Shown piece after piece: positions 8,558 through 16,912 of a DNA stretch of 64,000 nt. Source of the DNA: Mesobacillus jeotgali (GTDB taxonomy: Bacteria > Bacillota > Bacilli > Bacillales > Cytobacillaceae); contig NZ_FVZC01000009.1 of NCBI RefSeq assembly GCF_900166585.1, positions 1,054,001 through 1,118,000 of the forward strand, written 5' to 3'. Under the pieces are notes generated by a model. It saw only the letters and a program-made list of their open reading frames with translations, had not been told where the DNA came from and made no database searches. How positions within the stretch are numbered: the stretch's first letter is position 1; the number at the start of each line of letters is the position of its first letter. A program made the translations under genes and the position numbers.

Positions 8558-8856
8558 TGTTGGAATTATCTCCTTAGAAGTTTAGAAAAACCATTTCTCT
8601 AGTTCAAATAATATTAAATTAGCACTAATTCCTTTAGTTAAAGTGACCAAGCAACAAATTTACGACAAAATCCAGAAATTCCTCTCAACCTGCAAAACAT
8701 GAATATGCATGGAAAGAAAGATGGTCAAATGTTTAGGTACTCTAAAGATAATTTAATCATACTACAAAGGCAATTTGACAGTAAATTATAAAAGGACAGC
8801 TTATCGGGATACTTTCCATGCTTTCATTGACCAATTATTCTACGATGCAAGAAATA
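8558..8856. other. Intergenic region upstream of the MFS gene
   Basis: About 300 bp of AT-rich sequence between two minus-strand genes. No reading frame with a binding site and no obvious dyad was seen apart from the DedA terminator at its right edge; it presumably holds the MFS promoter. Confidence 0.4.
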
Positions 8857-8893
8857 GAAAAAAGACTGTCAAAATGATTGCTATTTGACAGCC
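8857..8893 (-). terminator. Terminator of the DedA gene
   Basis: On the minus strand GGCTGTCAAA (8893-8884) pairs with TTTGACAGTC (8873-8864) and is followed by TTTTTTC. It lies 20 bp after the DedA stop codon. Confidence 0.85.
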
Positions 8894-8912
8894 TCTCGCA
8901 GTTTTTTAAAAC

Positions 8913-9500
8913 TTAACGCTTATTTTTTTTCTTTAAAAGGAAATAAATGATTCCGGCAATTAATGCAATGATGGCAACTGGAATGATGTAAGGTTTGGCT
9001 GCATCCTTGATTCCAGCCCAGTTTTCACCAAGAACCATACCTAAGTATAGAAAGAACATTGTCCATGGAATGACTGCAGCGATGGTGTAAAGCGTAAATT
9101 TCACAAAGGACATTCTCGCAATTCCTGCTGGAATGGAGATGGCATGTCTGACAACCGGAATGAATCTGGCGGAAAAAATAACCCCTGGCCCATATTTTTT
9201 AAACCATTGTTCGGATAAGTCAATATGATGCTTGTTAATCAGGAGATATTTACCGTACTTCTCCAAAACTGGCCTGCCGCCGTAATAGCCTAGCCAATAT
9301 AAAAACAGTTGGGCGACTGTTCCTCCGATGGTACCCGCAATTACCGCACCGGCAAAGCCGATTGTACCCTCAGAAATCATATATCCGCCATACCCAAGGA
9401 CGATTTCACTCGGAATTACTTCAAGCATCAATCCGATGGCGATACCGAGATAGCCAAGTCCTGACAGCCAGTCCAACACATTCATAATAAAATCTTGCAC
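8913..9500 (-). CDS. DedA family membrane protein
   Basis: 195 aa DedA/SNARE-associated (VTT) membrane protein. The conserved FSARFIPVVRHAISIPAGIARM block (residues about 110-131) holds the arginine pair and proline of the family re-entrant loop, and an acidic E-x3-S-E segment lies in the first hairpin. DedA proteins flip phospholipid or undecaprenyl phosphate carriers across the membrane and are proton-motive-force dependent; UptA in B. subtilis is one example. GTG at 9500 has GGAG 6-10 nt upstream; a GTG at 9512 overlaps the binding site. Its lipid substrate is not evident from sequence. Confidence 0.88.
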   Translation of the reverse strand: MQDFIMNVLDWLSGLGYLGIAIGLMLEVIPSEIVLGYGGYMISEGTIGFAGAVIAGTIGGTVAQLFLYWLGYYGGRPVLEKYGKYLLINKHHIDLSEQWFKKYGPGVIFSARFIPVVRHAISIPAGIARMSFVKFTLYTIAAVIPWTMFFLYLGMVLGENWAGIKDAAKPYIIPVAIIALIAGIIYFLLKKKNKR

Positions 9501-9633
9501 GAAAATCTCCACTCCTATCTATATATCCAACTTTTTAATTATAGATGTTCTATGAAATTCATGTAAATAACATTATTTTTTCTAATGTTGAGAATCATAG
9601 TTTTTAGTGCTTTAACAAGGTAAAATTTTCTCT

Positions 9634-9663
9634 TTGACAACATGGTAGATTCTTATGTATGAT
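9634..9663 (+). promoter_or_regulatory. Sigma-A promoter of the amino acid permease
   Basis: A perfect -35 TTGACA (9634-9639) and a -10 TATGAT (9658-9663) are 18 bp apart. The permease starts at 9925, which leaves a leader of about 255 nt. No riboswitch fold or terminator hairpin was recognised in that leader, but its length is unusual for a simple promoter. Confidence 0.65.
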
Positions 9664-9924
9664 TACCTAGGCTTATGGATATTTATACTTAATTTCAACT
9701 AAGTTGAGACTGGGGGATTTTCTAAAACAGGAAAACAAAACATCACGTTTAGAGATTCATCTAAATGAAATAAACTGTTTTGAATTCGGATATATAAATT
9801 GTTTGTCTCTTTTTGTCTTACCAACAACTAATTCGCTATTGCATTGGTGTGTTTTTTATTTATCAGGGAATGCTGATAAATGAAATTTTGAATTAAATTT
9901 TAGAACTATAAGGAGTAGATCATC

Positions 9925-11340
9925 TTGGGTCAATCAAATAAATTAGGGGTTTGGATTCTGACAGCCCTGGTAGTTGGGAATATGGTAGGTTCGGGAATTT
10001 TCATGATTCCTCGTTCACTTTCTGAAGCAGCAAGCCCGCTCGGTGTTTTGCTTGGATGGCTTCTGACTGGATTTGGTGTTTTGATGACAGCCTTGGTCTT
10101 TGGCAATCTCGCATTAAGAAAGCCCCATCTTACGGGCGGACCGCAAATTTATGCAAAGGAATTGTTCCCCCGTGGTTCTCATGCTGGAACTCTTTCAGGA
10201 TTCATGGCGTCATGGGGCTACTGGATTGGAAACTTTGCAGGTAATATAGCAATCATCACTACATTTGCGAGTTATCTTTCAACATTTTTCCCTATTTTAA
10301 CTAGCCAGGCTGAACTATTTACTTTTGGAAATAATGTAGTTACAACAGGGAATTTAATGACCTTCATTGTTTGTACCATTTTATTATGGGGAACCCATTT
10401 CATCATTTTATCTGGAATGGAACATGCAGGTAAGCTGAATTTTGCTGCAACAGCTGCAAAGGTTATCGGATTCTTCTTATTTATCATTATTGGATTATTT
10501 GCTTTTCAAAAAGCGAATATTCTTCCGTTTTCAGCACCGCGCTTCGATGAAGCTGGAAATACAATTGGACTGTACGGGCAGATTAACAGCGCAGCCATCA
10601 CTACCCTCTGGGCATTTATCGGGGTTGAGTCTGCTATCGTTTTTGCTTCAAGGGCAAAACGCCCAGCAGATGTAAAACGTGCTACAGTTCTGGGATTATT
10701 GATCGCTCTGGCGATTTACATCGGGATCAGTATGCTGGTAATGGGGATGCTAGATCAAAAGACGCTGATTGCTTCTGAAAAACCGCTGATTGATGCAATT
10801 GAAACGGTAATGGGGCCAGTCGGAGGCCAAATCCTCGCGATTTTGGGACTGATCAGCCTTTTCGGTTCAACCATTGGATGGGTATGGTTAAGCGCAGAGG
10901 TGCCGTACCAGGCAGCTAGACAAGGTCTCTTCCTCCCTTCATTCCTAAAAGAGAATAAGAAGGGACTGCCAGTATACTCATTAGTTATAACGAATCTATT
11001 GGGACAGCTGTTTGTTTTCTCTACAATCTCTAATTCCATTTCTAATGCTTTTGATTTTATCATTTTCATTGCCACATTAGCCTATCTTGTTCCGTATTTT
11101 ATTTCTTCTGTTTTCCAGCTAAAGCTTGTGATTACTGGAGAGACTTATTCGAAGATGGCATCTAGGATTACTGACGGAATCATTGCATTGCTTTCAACTG
11201 TATATTCCATCTGGGTTATCATTGCTGGGACTGCGGATATCAAGACCTTCACCTTTGGAGTCATCCTTCTGGCGAGCGGAATAGTTTTTTACGGCAAAGT
11301 AGCACCTCTAAGATTAAAGACGGAAAAAGAATTATCATAA
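9925..11340 (+). CDS. Amino acid permease, APC/APA antiporter family
   Basis: 471 aa with about twelve membrane segments. The first helix holds VGNMVGSGIFMIP, the unwound substrate-binding GSGIF motif of APC transporters, and helix 6 region has AFIGVESAIVFASRAKRP, typical of basic amino acid/polyamine antiporters of the ArcD/APA group. The TTG start follows AAGGAG by 11 nt. No arginine deiminase or decarboxylase gene is adjacent, so arginine/ornithine exchange is only a possibility. The gene is transcribed alone from the promoter at 9634-9663 and ends at a strong terminator. Confidence 0.88.
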   Translation: MGQSNKLGVWILTALVVGNMVGSGIFMIPRSLSEAASPLGVLLGWLLTGFGVLMTALVFGNLALRKPHLTGGPQIYAKELFPRGSHAGTLSGFMASWGYWIGNFAGNIAIITTFASYLSTFFPILTSQAELFTFGNNVVTTGNLMTFIVCTILLWGTHFIILSGMEHAGKLNFAATAAKVIGFFLFIIIGLFAFQKANILPFSAPRFDEAGNTIGLYGQINSAAITTLWAFIGVESAIVFASRAKRPADVKRATVLGLLIALAIYIGISMLVMGMLDQKTLIASEKPLIDAIETVMGPVGGQILAILGLISLFGSTIGWVWLSAEVPYQAARQGLFLPSFLKENKKGLPVYSLVITNLLGQLFVFSTISNSISNAFDFIIFIATLAYLVPYFISSVFQLKLVITGETYSKMASRITDGIIALLSTVYSIWVIIAGTADIKTFTFGVILLASGIVFYGKVAPLRLKTEKELS

Positions 11341-11346
11341 AATCGT

Positions 11347-11376
11347 GAGCTTGCCAGTGTGGCAGGCTCTTTTTTA
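11347..11376 (+). terminator. Terminator of the amino acid permease
   Basis: GAGCTTGCCA (11347-11356) pairs with TGGCAGGCTC (11360-11369; one mismatch) around a 3-nt loop, followed by TTTTTT. Confidence 0.9.
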
Positions 11377-11400
11377 TGTAAAAAAGGACTGCCTTTTTAG

Positions 11401-11493
11401 GCGTACCCCTCAATTAGCCAGACTTACGTTTTTCGTGAAGAAGGAAAAACAGTTAATGTGTTGAATTTAAGTGAAGAGCCATATGTGGAATGA
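11401..11493 (+). pseudogene. Possible 3' remnant of a lost gene
   Basis: A 30-codon open segment without a start codon reads AYPSISQTYVFREEGKTVN and continues to a TGA at 11491. Its composition looks like the ordered C-terminal strand-turn of a real protein, and there is a stop just upstream of it in the same frame. I do not recognise the family. It may be chance. Confidence 0.25.
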
Positions 11494-11561
11494 TGGAGAC
11501 TTAAAACTTGGGATTCAAGGGGACAAGAAATAGTTTTTAAATTGTGAGGGATAAAAATAGA

Positions 11562-12095
11562 ATGTTTAGTTACAAAGTGAATGAATCAATAAGTCTGGAA
11601 ATATTGCAGCAACATCAATCAGAAGAAATCTTCAATTTGATTGATCTCAATCGGGAACATCTAAGAAAATGGTTATTATGGGTTGATAAAAGAAATACAT
11701 CGGCAGATATGGTGCCAGTGATCGAGTATTGGTTAGAAAACCTGGCTAATAATCAAGGATTTGATGTGGCAATCAGGTATAATGGCGATCTTGTTGGCAT
11801 GATTGGCGTCCAGTTTGAATGGGCAAATAGAGCCGCAAGCATTGGCTATTTTCTTTCAAAGAATTGTGAAGGAAAAGGAGTCATCACAACCAGTTTGAAG
11901 AGACTTATTAAAGAGCTATTCGAAACGTATGCTATTAATAGAATTGAAATCCAATGCGCCGCTAATAATACCAAAAGTCAGGGTGTTCCTGAGAGGTTAG
12001 GTTTTAAAAATGAAGGAATTAAGAGGGAAGGGCAATATCTTTACGATCATTATGAGGACTTGATTGTTTATAGCCTTCTAAAAAATGAGCAATAA
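11562..12095 (+). CDS. GNAT N-acetyltransferase, YdaF/RimL type
   Basis: 177 aa acetyltransferase of the ribosomal-protein-serine (RimL/YdaF) group. The start MFSYKVNESISLEILQ and the segment LIDLNREHLRKWLLWVD match the family N-terminus; GYFLSKNCEGKGVITTSLKRL is the acetyl-CoA loop, and NRIEIQCAANNTKSQGVPERLGFKNEG is the C-terminal signature. ATG 11562 is preferred because GTGAGGG at 11544-11550 looks like its binding site rather than the start itself. It probably acetylates a protein N-terminus or small amine; the substrate is unknown. Monocistronic, followed by a strong terminator. Confidence 0.88.
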   Translation: MFSYKVNESISLEILQQHQSEEIFNLIDLNREHLRKWLLWVDKRNTSADMVPVIEYWLENLANNQGFDVAIRYNGDLVGMIGVQFEWANRAASIGYFLSKNCEGKGVITTSLKRLIKELFETYAINRIEIQCAANNTKSQGVPERLGFKNEGIKREGQYLYDHYEDLIVYSLLKNEQ

Positions 12096-12115
12096 ATAGC
12101 CTTATCTTTTTCCTT

Positions 12116-12157
12116 GGAAACCTGCGGAATCTAATGCAGGTTTCCTATTATTTTTTT
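12116..12157 (+). terminator. Terminator of the GNAT gene
   Basis: Perfect 10-bp stem GGAAACCTGC (12116-12125) and GCAGGTTTCC (12136-12145), 10-nt loop, then TATTATTTTTTT. It has no T run on the minus strand. Confidence 0.9.
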
Positions 12158-12158
12158 A

Positions 12159-12678
12159 TCATAAAGCGCAGATGTCTTTTAACTGTTTTAATACATGGGT
12201 CTCACGCTTTAACCAGGTATTTTGCTCAAGTTTTTCAATGAGGATTTCATTTTGTCTGATTGCTTCCTCTATTGTGACCCACTTGGGTGTGAAATCCAGT
12301 ATCGCTTCATACTCATCCAATTGCTGCAAATCTTTTTCTTTTGTTGCCAGCTTACACATAATAATGTGATGTCATCTCAAATAATGCAAGTTCTTCATAT
12401 TCATCCGTTTTCCGTTCAATGACTTTGCCGAGCTTATCTTTGACAATGCAATGGGTATATCCGGTTTCTTCACTCACTTCACGCTTCAGGCATTCCTCTA
12501 GGCTTTCGTTAACATCCAGTCCACCACCAGGGAATTTATAATCTCCTTTATTGGATTGAACCAGAAGAATAAGATTGTTTTCGGTAATTACTGCCCTGAC
12601 CGCGACTCTCTTGATGATTTTCTCAGAGCTTTTTAAATTGGGTTCGTCTACTGTTAGAGTGAAATTCATATTTGACAC
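12159..12678 (-). pseudogene. Nudix hydrolase, broken by a frameshift
   Basis: The N-terminal 108 codons contain an intact Nudix box, GGGLDVNESLEECLKREVSE followed by ETGY, after a beta strand NLILLVQSNKGDYKFPG. The frame stops at TAA right after HYYV, while the next frame continues in register with CKLATKEKDLQQLDEYEAIL and FTPKWVTIEEAI to 12159. One reading restores the protein: GTGTGT reduced to GTGT, a 2-bp loss in the ACAC run near 12354-12357 (plus-strand view). Nudix enzymes cleave nucleoside diphosphates linked to other groups. It lies 30 bp after a hydrolase gene that is also frameshifted. A sequencing error is possible. Confidence 0.8.
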
Positions 12679-12707
12679 CTTTTCTAATTGAAAATTGTGG
12701 ATTGAGT

Positions 12708-13579
12708 TTAGCTTACAGACTTTTTAAGAATTTCATCCCAATAAGATAAATATAATAAGTGACCTGCGTCCTCAATAAAGTTATAGGTGGAATTAGCATA
12801 CTTTTTTCGAAGGTAATCTGAAGTTTCTGGAGTCCAGATTGTATCTGCGCCACCCTGCCATATATGTACATGGCCTTTAAAGCTTGGATTCTCCGATCTT
12901 GCGCTTTTTTTACACAATGCAAGAGCATCATAATATACACCATTCCCGCTATTACGGTAACCTTCTACAGTACCTTTAATAATAGCGGCTGTATGACGGG
13001 ATCATTTACGACTCTTTTATCCTCATCCACCATCTGTTGGATGGACTCTTGAATAACAGAATCCAGGTTTTTAGATACTTTCTTACTAAGACTTTTAAAA
13101 TAAAACTTTGTCATAAAAGGGATGTACCTATTCATATTCCTGATCATTTTCCAAGTACCGGGTAGAAGACTTTTTGTTTCATCACTATTTAGAGGAATAG
13201 CGCTGCTGACCAAGTTCAAGGATGCGACTTTCTCTGGATATTTGTCTGTGAAAACTTGGCTGTACAATCCGCCAGCCGACCAACCAATAAAAGTGGCCTT
13301 TTGAATACCTTTTGCGATAAGGAATTCATTTAACCAATCAGCGTAATCCTCCATTGAGTAATTCAACTCTATATCCGAGTCACCGTAACCAGGTCGGTTA
13401 ACTGCGAAAAAACGTATATTGTATTTATCCAATATGTTTGTATCAGGATGAATGGCATGAACAGAGGAACCAAATCCGTGAAAGAAGATCACTGTGTTTT
13501 GATTTGTATCCCCATAGCCTGTATATGATAGTTTTCGTTTATTTGATAGCGGAATAGTTGATTCATAGTAATTTTGCAT
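12708..13579 (-). pseudogene. Alpha/beta hydrolase, broken by a frameshift
   Basis: Residues 1-204 show an alpha/beta hydrolase: oxyanion HGFGSS near 35, NRPGYGDSD, and the nucleophile elbow GWSAGG near 100. That frame ends in PLLLKVL and a stop at 12965; the rest of the protein continues in another frame from GTVEGYRNSGNGVYYDALAL to the catalytic acid in IWQGGADTIW and the histidine in EDAGHLLYLS, ending at 12708. A single lost A in the AAA run near 12975-12977 explains it. All three catalytic residues survive across the break, so the damage is recent or a sequencing artefact. It is first in a two-gene unit with the Nudix pseudogene. Confidence 0.8.
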
Positions 13580-13872
13580 GAGCAGTTTACCTGTCTTTTC
13601 GTACTTTCCTAAAAGTATTCAACAAAGTCACTTATTTTCCTCTTTTTAGCGATACTGTCGTTATTTTCCTCTTTACACCGTGCTAGACTTTGAAGCAAAT
13701 TGAATGGATTTTCAGAGAAGCACAGTGACCTGAACTTTAATGATAACCAGGACCACAGTAATAATAAAAGAGTGGCGGTGATAAAAAAGCAATTCGAAAT
13801 CTTGAAAAATATACCAATCTTCCAGCGATTATATTATACTTTTAGAAATATAAATAAGCGGGGTGTTTTTTC

Positions 13873-14325
13873 GTGAACGATTGTTTTATTTGCAGTAAAC
13901 ACACTGGCAATATAGAAACTTCAGGGATAAAGATTTATGAGGACGATTTTGTTTATGTTGGTCATATTGACCGAAATGGGAACCCGAATTATTTAGGCCA
14001 TATTATGATTGATTTGAAGAGGCATGTTCCAACTCTCGGGGAAATGACCATGGAGGAGGCAAAAGCGTTTGGCATGATGATGGCTAGAGTAAGTGAAGCT
14101 CTCATGCAAAGCGAGAATGCAGAACATATCTATTCTTATGTGTTGGGGGATGCGGTTCCACACTTGCATATGCATCTGGTTCCTCGATACCCGAACACTC
14201 CTAAGGAATTCTGGGGTCCGAATGCAGTATACGAATGGGAAAATGCGCCAATGGGGGACAATGACGATGTTATAGCGCTTTGCAAACGAATCAAGTCTTA
14301 TCTGGAGAGCAAAACCTATGAGTAA
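13873..14325 (+). CDS. HIT family protein
   Basis: 150 aa histidine triad protein. The C-terminal PHLHMHLVPRYP (residues about 95-106) is the H-x-H-x-H-x-x signature whose central histidine attacks nucleoside phosphates; the N-terminus has the CFICSKH motif that often binds zinc. HIT enzymes hydrolyse adenosine phosphoramidates or dinucleotides. The GTG start follows GCGGGGTG. The 3' end overlaps the next gene, a PP2C-like phosphatase, by 8 bp, so the two are translationally coupled. Physiological substrate unknown. Confidence 0.9.
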   Translation: MNDCFICSKHTGNIETSGIKIYEDDFVYVGHIDRNGNPNYLGHIMIDLKRHVPTLGEMTMEEAKAFGMMMARVSEALMQSENAEHIYSYVLGDAVPHLHMHLVPRYPNTPKEFWGPNAVYEWENAPMGDNDDVIALCKRIKSYLESKTYE

Positions 14326-15133
14326 TGGAAAATATGACTTCAGCTGGGTAGGGAACCACGAGACTTTCATTGATCAGCCCCATACCCTTAAGCTTGGAAA
14401 AATTGTGATTGGGCGTTTTGGCGGCAATTCCAGCGCTGGACAATATAAGAATGAAGATGGATGTTTGGTATGGTTTAATGAGCAGCAAGATTGGGAGTTT
14501 GCGATTATCCTTGATGCCCATAAAACAGCGGAAAGTGCAGAACTGATCGTTGCACAGTTTGAAAAGGAGCAACATGATTTAAAACATCTATTATCTTTGG
14601 CGACAAATCAGCTAACTTTTAAAAGGATTGAAGAGAAGATATTAACCATGTTCCAATCTGAAGAATTCTTATCTTCTTGCCGAAATGTTTCCGGGGAGAC
14701 TGCTTGTTTAATTGTTGTCAGGAAGGATAAGTATGTTTGGTGGTTTTCAGTTGGAGATTGTGTGCTCTATTTATTTCACCAGGAGCTCGCTGCATTAGGC
14801 CAGTATCAGGCCAATCAAAGACAATTTTACGAATGGGTCGGACAGGTCAATACTTTTGAACAGCAAGTGCCCTGTTATAGTACTGGCATAAAGGAGTTAA
14901 GAAAGGGAGAGAATCGAATATTCATGACCACCGATGGTTTAATTGAATGTCCCAATGAACCATATACAAAGCCATCCAGCATTTATGATTCCTTTAATGA
15001 AGTCAGTGATCATGAATGGATTGTTGGTTCGATGTTGGAAAAGATTAAAAACAATAATGTAAGAGACAGTACAACAATCATTTCCTGGAGCATGGAGGTT
15101 TCAAAGGAATCTACCATACCGAGTGACCAGTAG
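14318..15133 (+). CDS. PP2C-like serine/threonine phosphatase
   Basis: 271 aa. PP2C metal-site motifs can be followed in order: GGNSSAGQYKNEDG near 30-45, ILDAHKTAES near 65 in place of the usual DGHGG, SGETACLIVV near 125, WFSVGDCVLYL near 145, TTDGLIECP near 205 and DSTTIISW near 250. The D-A-H variant at the second motif is odd, so activity may differ from classical PP2C enzymes. It begins inside the HIT gene. No partner kinase is nearby. Confidence 0.75.
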   Translation: MSNGKYDFSWVGNHETFIDQPHTLKLGKIVIGRFGGNSSAGQYKNEDGCLVWFNEQQDWEFAIILDAHKTAESAELIVAQFEKEQHDLKHLLSLATNQLTFKRIEEKILTMFQSEEFLSSCRNVSGETACLIVVRKDKYVWWFSVGDCVLYLFHQELAALGQYQANQRQFYEWVGQVNTFEQQVPCYSTGIKELRKGENRIFMTTDGLIECPNEPYTKPSSIYDSFNEVSDHEWIVGSMLEKIKNNNVRDSTTIISWSMEVSKESTIPSDQ

Positions 15134-15170
15134 ACCTTGAAAGAATTTATTGTAACGATTATTCAACGAA

Positions 15171-15197
15171 GCGCAGGGCATATAACCTGTGCTTTTT
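15171..15197 (+). terminator. Terminator of the HIT-PP2C pair
   Basis: GCGCAGG (15171-15177) pairs with CCTGTGC (15186-15192; one G-T), 8-nt loop, then TTTTT. Confidence 0.75.
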
Positions 15198-15213
15198 AGT
15201 TATGACCTTAACT

Positions 15214-15251
15214 TTGATTTATTTTTTAATATCTGGTACGATTTAATCGTA
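15214..15251 (+). promoter_or_regulatory. Sigma-A promoter with OhrR operator
   Basis: -35 TTGATT (15214-15219), 17-bp spacer, -10 TACGAT (15237-15242). The -10 lies inside a perfect 15-bp palindrome TACGATTTAATCGTA (15237-15251). The known B. subtilis OhrR operator is TACAATT-AATTGTA with the same layout, and an OhrR-like gene lies downstream. OhrR bound here would block RNA polymerase; organic peroxides would release it. Confidence 0.85.
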
Positions 15252-15283
15252 CACGATTTAAACTCTTTTGAGGAGGTTCAATA

Positions 15284-15760
15284 ATGGAAACTTTATATGA
15301 TCTTACTGTTAAAAAGACAAATGGAGATTCACAATCTTTAAGTGAATATCGAGGAAAACCAGTGCTGATTGTCAATACTGCTAGTAAATGCGGTTTGACT
15401 CCCCAATTTAAAGGCCTTCAGGAACTTTATGACCTGTACCGGGAACAAGGGTTGGAAATTCTGGGTTTCCCTTGTGGACAGTTCAACGACCAGGAGTATG
15501 ACAATATTGAGGAGACCACTCAGTTTTGCCAATTGAACTACGGTGTAACATTCCCAATGTTTGCAAAGATTGATGTTAATGGTCCGAATACAGATCCACT
15601 TTTTGCTTTTTTAAAAGAACAAAAAGGCGGGGTATTGACGAAGGATATAAAATGGAACTTCACTAAATTCCTTATTGACCGTAACGGGCAAGTGGTTAAA
15701 CGTTATGCTCCAACTACTGAGCCTGAAAAGATAAAGAACGATATTAAAGAATTACTTTAA
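15284..15760 (+). CDS. bsaA: Glutathione-peroxidase-family thiol peroxidase
   Basis: 158 aa BsaA/Gpx protein. The peroxidatic cysteine is in VNTASKCGLTPQ (about residue 37), the partner glutamine in GFPCGQFNDQE (with a second cysteine, about 66), and the tryptophan/asparagine in WNFTKFLID (about 126). Bacterial members reduce organic hydroperoxides using thioredoxin rather than glutathione. ATG follows GAGGAGGTTCAATA. It is first in an operon with the OhrR-like regulator 20 bp downstream and is driven by the promoter/operator at 15214-15251. In B. subtilis OhrR controls ohrA; here it appears wired to a Gpx gene. Confidence 0.9.
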   Translation: METLYDLTVKKTNGDSQSLSEYRGKPVLIVNTASKCGLTPQFKGLQELYDLYREQGLEILGFPCGQFNDQEYDNIEETTQFCQLNYGVTFPMFAKIDVNGPNTDPLFAFLKEQKGGVLTKDIKWNFTKFLIDRNGQVVKRYAPTTEPEKIKNDIKELL

Positions 15761-15780
15761 TTATAGGAAAGGTGAGTTAC

Positions 15781-16221
15781 TTGAAGGATTTACTAACATT
15801 GGAGAATCAGCTATGTTTTGCAGTTTACGAGGCAGGAAGCCAGTTTACAAAACTTTATACAAAAGCTCTGGATTCCTTCGGGCTCACCTATCCTCAATAT
15901 CTCGCTTTATTAGCACTCTGGGAGAAGGATGGGCTTAGTGCTAAAGAGCTGGGTGAAAGATTAAACCTCGGAACGGGCACATTGACACCTATGATTCAAA
16001 GGATGGAAGCCAATGGGTGGCTAAAGAGGGAGCGTTCGGCTGAGGATGAAAGGAAAGTATCAATCATCTTGCTCCAAAAAGCCATAAAACAAAAGGAAGA
16101 TATCGTGCAAAAAATAGCCGCAGAGCTGAAACTTTGCAATATTGAGTACGAAGAGTATGAACAGTTAATGAAACAGTTAAGCATATTGCGGGGAAAACTG
16201 AAAGTATACAATCGGTCATGA
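15781..16221 (+). CDS. ohrR: OhrR-type MarR family organic peroxide sensor
   Basis: 146 aa MarR-family repressor. The N-terminus LENQLCFAVYEA places a cysteine exactly where B. subtilis OhrR has its reactive Cys15 (LENQLCF). The winged helix follows: YPQYLALLALWEKDGLSAKE, GERLNLGTGTLTPMIQRMEA and the wing RSAEDERKV. The TTG at 15781 has AAAGGTG 7 nt upstream; a GTG at 15772 is part of that site. Extra cysteine near residue 119 (LKLCNIEY) could allow disulfide chemistry. Co-transcribed with the peroxidase and probably autoregulated through the 15237-15251 palindrome. Confidence 0.88.
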   Translation: MKDLLTLENQLCFAVYEAGSQFTKLYTKALDSFGLTYPQYLALLALWEKDGLSAKELGERLNLGTGTLTPMIQRMEANGWLKRERSAEDERKVSIILLQKAIKQKEDIVQKIAAELKLCNIEYEEYEQLMKQLSILRGKLKVYNRS

Positions 16222-16223
16222 GA

Positions 16224-16250
16224 AGCACAAGGTTAACTTGTGCTCTTTTT
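16224..16250 (+). terminator. Terminator of the bsaA-ohrR operon
   Basis: AGCACAAG (16224-16231) pairs with CTTGTGCT (16237-16244), 5-nt loop, then CTTTTT. Confidence 0.9.
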
Positions 16251-16343
16251 GTCATAAATGAGTCTAATTGGTTCGTCCACTGTGTTAGAAGATTGTTTTG
16301 ATACTTTTGAAAGCAAATAGAATATTTATTAAGAAATTTAATA

Positions 16344-16400
16344 TTGACAAAAAATTAGCAAAAGTATTATATTAAAAGTCCTGCCAACTATTTGTTGGCG
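16344..16400 (+). promoter_or_regulatory. Sigma-A promoter and leader hairpin of cdd
   Basis: TTGACA at 16344-16349 and TTATAT at 16367-16372 (17-bp spacer) precede the cytidine deaminase start by about 80 bp. Just downstream GCCAAC and GTTGGC (about 16383-16399) form a 6-bp hairpin at the 5' end of the transcript, which may stabilise the mRNA. Confidence 0.6.
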
Positions 16401-16449
16401 TATAGGGAACTGTTAAAAGTTCATTCTTGTGGGAAAGGGAATGATGAAA

Positions 16450-16848
16450 ATGAACAAAGAGCAATTAGTGGAAAGTGCACGTGAGACAAAAAAGAATGCT
16501 TATGTGCCTTATTCTAAATTTCCTGTTGGAGCAGCATTGCTTCTGAAAGACGGCAGTGTGATTAATGGAGTCAATGTTGAAAACGTTTCCTTCGGTGCCA
16601 CGAACTGCGCTGAGAGAACAGCTATTTTTACGGCCGTTGCCCAAGGTTACAAGAAAGGTGATTTCAAGGCAATCGCTGTGTCTGGAGATACGGTCGATTT
16701 TCTTCCGCCATGCAGTATCTGCAGACAGGTAATGGTAGAATTCTGTTCACCAGATATGCCGGTCTACTTAACCAATGACAAGCAAGAAATCCGAGAATTG
16801 GCTTTAAAAGAATTGCTGCCTTATGCATTCACTGACTTAGATATGTAA
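16450..16848 (+). CDS. cdd: Cytidine deaminase
   Basis: 132 aa homotetrameric-type cytidine/deoxycytidine deaminase of pyrimidine salvage. Zinc site: TNCAERTAIF (first Cys and catalytic Glu, about 53-58) and PPCSICRQVMVEFC (second and third Cys). YVPYSKFPVGAALL and NGVNVENVSFGATNCAER are the usual substrate loops. ATG 16450 has GGAAAGGGA 9 nt upstream; ATGs at 16441 and 16444 are too close to it. Monocistronic here, whereas in B. subtilis cdd lies near era. Confidence 0.93.
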   Translation: MNKEQLVESARETKKNAYVPYSKFPVGAALLLKDGSVINGVNVENVSFGATNCAERTAIFTAVAQGYKKGDFKAIAVSGDTVDFLPPCSICRQVMVEFCSPDMPVYLTNDKQEIRELALKELLPYAFTDLDM

Positions 16849-16870
16849 TCTCCTAATTATTTGAATAAGA

Positions 16871-16912
16871 AAAGAGCATGTTTTGATAAAATATCAGAAC
16901 ATGCTCTTTTTT
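16871..16912 (+). terminator. Terminator of cdd
   Basis: AAAGAGCATGTT (16871-16882) pairs with AACATGCTCTTT (16898-16909), 15-nt loop, followed by further T. The 280 bp after it, up to the next gene, show no gene or recognisable site. Confidence 0.9.
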
